Assembly: GCF_006402735.1 (NCBI RefSeq)
Contig: NZ_CP017174.1
Span: 8,784,001-8,848,000 of the forward strand
Direction of reading: 5' to 3'
From: Myxococcus xanthus
Lineage (GTDB): Bacteria; Myxococcota; Myxococcia; Myxococcales; Myxococcaceae
Length of the DNA stretch: 64,000 bases
Shown: positions 63,236-64,000 of the stretch, in pieces
How positions within the stretch are numbered: position 1 is the first letter of the stretch
How the letters are laid out: each line of letters starts with the position of its first letter
Notes under the pieces: model-generated
Told to the model about the DNA's origin: nothing
Database searches by the model: none
The model's input: only the letters and a program-made list of their open reading frames with translations
Translations under genes and position numbers: made by a program

Positions 63236-63502
63236 ATGCCCATTGCCACGCGCACAGTGACGGCGCGAGGCGCGGCACGTTGGCCTGGAACCAGTTCCGC
63301 CAACCCGCGACCAGCGAGGGCCGCCCCTTCTCCCTGCATCAGGGCCGTCGCCGATCGGCCCGACTCTCTCACCAACGCGGCGTTCATCGACGAGCTCCGC
63401 GCCCTGCTGATGGGTTATCTCCAGCCCCTGACTCAAGACGTCGGGCGAGGAAAACCCGCCCGTTCACGAGCCCGCGGCCGGACCTCCGCGCGAGCGATAT
63501 AG
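63236..63502 (+). pseudogene. Possible TetR-regulator C-terminal remnant
   Basis: The segment VADRPDSLTNAAFIDELRALLMGYL (about 63340-63420) looks like the C-terminal helices of a TetR-family regulator, but the sequence before it is basic and lacks an HTH. The rest of the 63114-63532 stretch has no convincing gene on either strand; a leftward frame at 63181-63387 is an alternative with slightly better codon use. Low confidence. Confidence 0.3.
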
Positions 63503-63532
63503 CCCACCCGCGGCGTCCGTTCCCCCTCGCGC

Positions 63533-64000
63533 TCAATCCGCGGGGGCGACGCCGTTCACCACCTCGGCCAGCCTGCGAACCTCGTCGTGCAGCTCGCGCA
63601 ACTGTCCCAGGTTGCGCTGAAGGAGCGCGTCGATCTGCTCGCCCCGCTGCACGTCGCCTCGTGCCACGGCGTCCTCACGCTCGCGCGCCAGCCGCACCAC
63701 GTCTCGCTCCACCAGTGCCGCCAGCCGCGCCATCTTCTCCAGCTCCCACTGGGCTGTTTGTGGCAGCTCGGGCTCGATGTCGTCGTTGTCCTCAGGCGGA
63801 GGAAAGGACACCTCTGGCTCGGGCACCTCTGGCTCGGGCACCTCTGGCTCGGGCGCCATCCGGGCCACCGTGACCTGGGGCGCCTCTTGCCGAGGCACGG
63901 GAGCGGGAGGCGCCACCGAGTGGGCCTTCACCGGCACAATACGAGGGGGCTGCGCGGGAGGAGGAGGAGGCACGGCCATGGCGAGCAGCGCGGCGGGCAG
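63533..64000 (-). CDS. Pro-rich protein with coiled coil (5' partial)
   Basis: The frame is open to the right window edge (LPAALLA before the ATG at 63979 suggests a signal or membrane helix further upstream). A Pro/Val/Ala-rich linker contains three PEPEV units, then an acidic stretch (PEDNDDIEPEL) and an 80-residue coiled coil (ELEKMARLAALVERDVVRLAREREDAVARG) ending VVNGVAPAD. Probably an envelope-spanning or TonB-like linker protein; not recognised. Confidence 0.6.
   Translation of the reverse strand: MPAALLAMAVPPPPPAQPPRIVPVKAHSVAPPAPVPRQEAPQVTVARMAPEPEVPEPEVPEPEVSFPPPEDNDDIEPELPQTAQWELEKMARLAALVERDVVRLAREREDAVARGDVQRGEQIDALLQRNLGQLRELHDEVRRLAEVVNGVAPAD
63809..63853 (-). repeat. 15-bp tandem repeat, three copies
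   Basis: Three exact copies of a 15-bp unit encode PEPEV repeats within the partial Pro-rich protein. In-frame length variation would change only linker length. Confidence 0.85.

Overview
The window is high-GC myxobacterial chromosome, almost certainly Myxococcus or a very close relative. It carries an intact 267-residue myxobacterial hemagglutinin gene (mbhA) with its sigma-54 type promoter, a Ser/Thr kinase paired with a myxobacterial-type sigma factor, a MYXO-CTERM-like anchored protein, many small lipoproteins and GC-rich third codon positions. No phage, insertion sequence, tRNA, rRNA or CRISPR array was seen.

Layout. 0-3 kb: a surface lipase/lysophospholipase (5' end outside the window) and a FadL-type porin, a likely exogenous-lipid uptake pair. 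3-6.6 kb: two cyclic-nucleotide-binding/TPR proteins in one operon, then an aldo/keto reductase. 6.7-10.7 kb: a four-gene operon of exported proteins (BNR propeller with MYXO-CTERM-like tail, a lipoprotein, a YVTN-propeller lipoprotein, a diheme cytochrome c lipoprotein), three of them coupled or nearly touching. 10.8-20.1 kb: small conserved genes (DUF1444-like, endonuclease V-like, SprT-like, DUF2203, NmrA-like, DUF2892, DUF2171, an MFS transporter and an ornithine-cyclodeaminase family enzyme). 20.3-29 kb: a GAF/PAS histidine kinase, MsrA, a large GH3 glycosidase with three discoidin-like domains, and mbhA. 29-38 kb: YebC, the CstA/YbdD transporter pair, methyltransferases, and an HxlR regulator divergent from a nitroreductase. 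38-47.5 kb: a membrane phosphoesterase, a MocR-type regulator facing a DUF2917 gene across a perfect inverted repeat, a PD40 lipoprotein, an AraC regulator and a methyltransferase. 47.5-54 kb: lipoprotein, zinc-finger/kinase/TPR protein and sigma factor, then Map coupled to a small HTH protein. 54-64 kb: START-like protein, glutathione peroxidase, HAD nucleotidase, the formaldehyde detoxification operon frmR-frmA-fghA with two FrmR-type operators, and basic low-complexity proteins.

The most unusual structures are: (i) the exported propeller/cytochrome operon of unknown job; (ii) a 4.9-kb segment carrying lipoprotein, kinase and sigma factor, bounded by about 84-bp direct repeats built from the 3' ends of its two flanking genes, which looks like an insertion scar; (iii) a similar small scar around a lipoprotein gene at 13.4-14.1 kb; (iv) a SprT-like protein whose HExxH motif reads HAMLH; and (v) an apparent one-base frameshift at the 5' end of a methyltransferase gene (33.15 kb). 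Everything was read by eye; homology calls rest on recognised motifs, not on searches.
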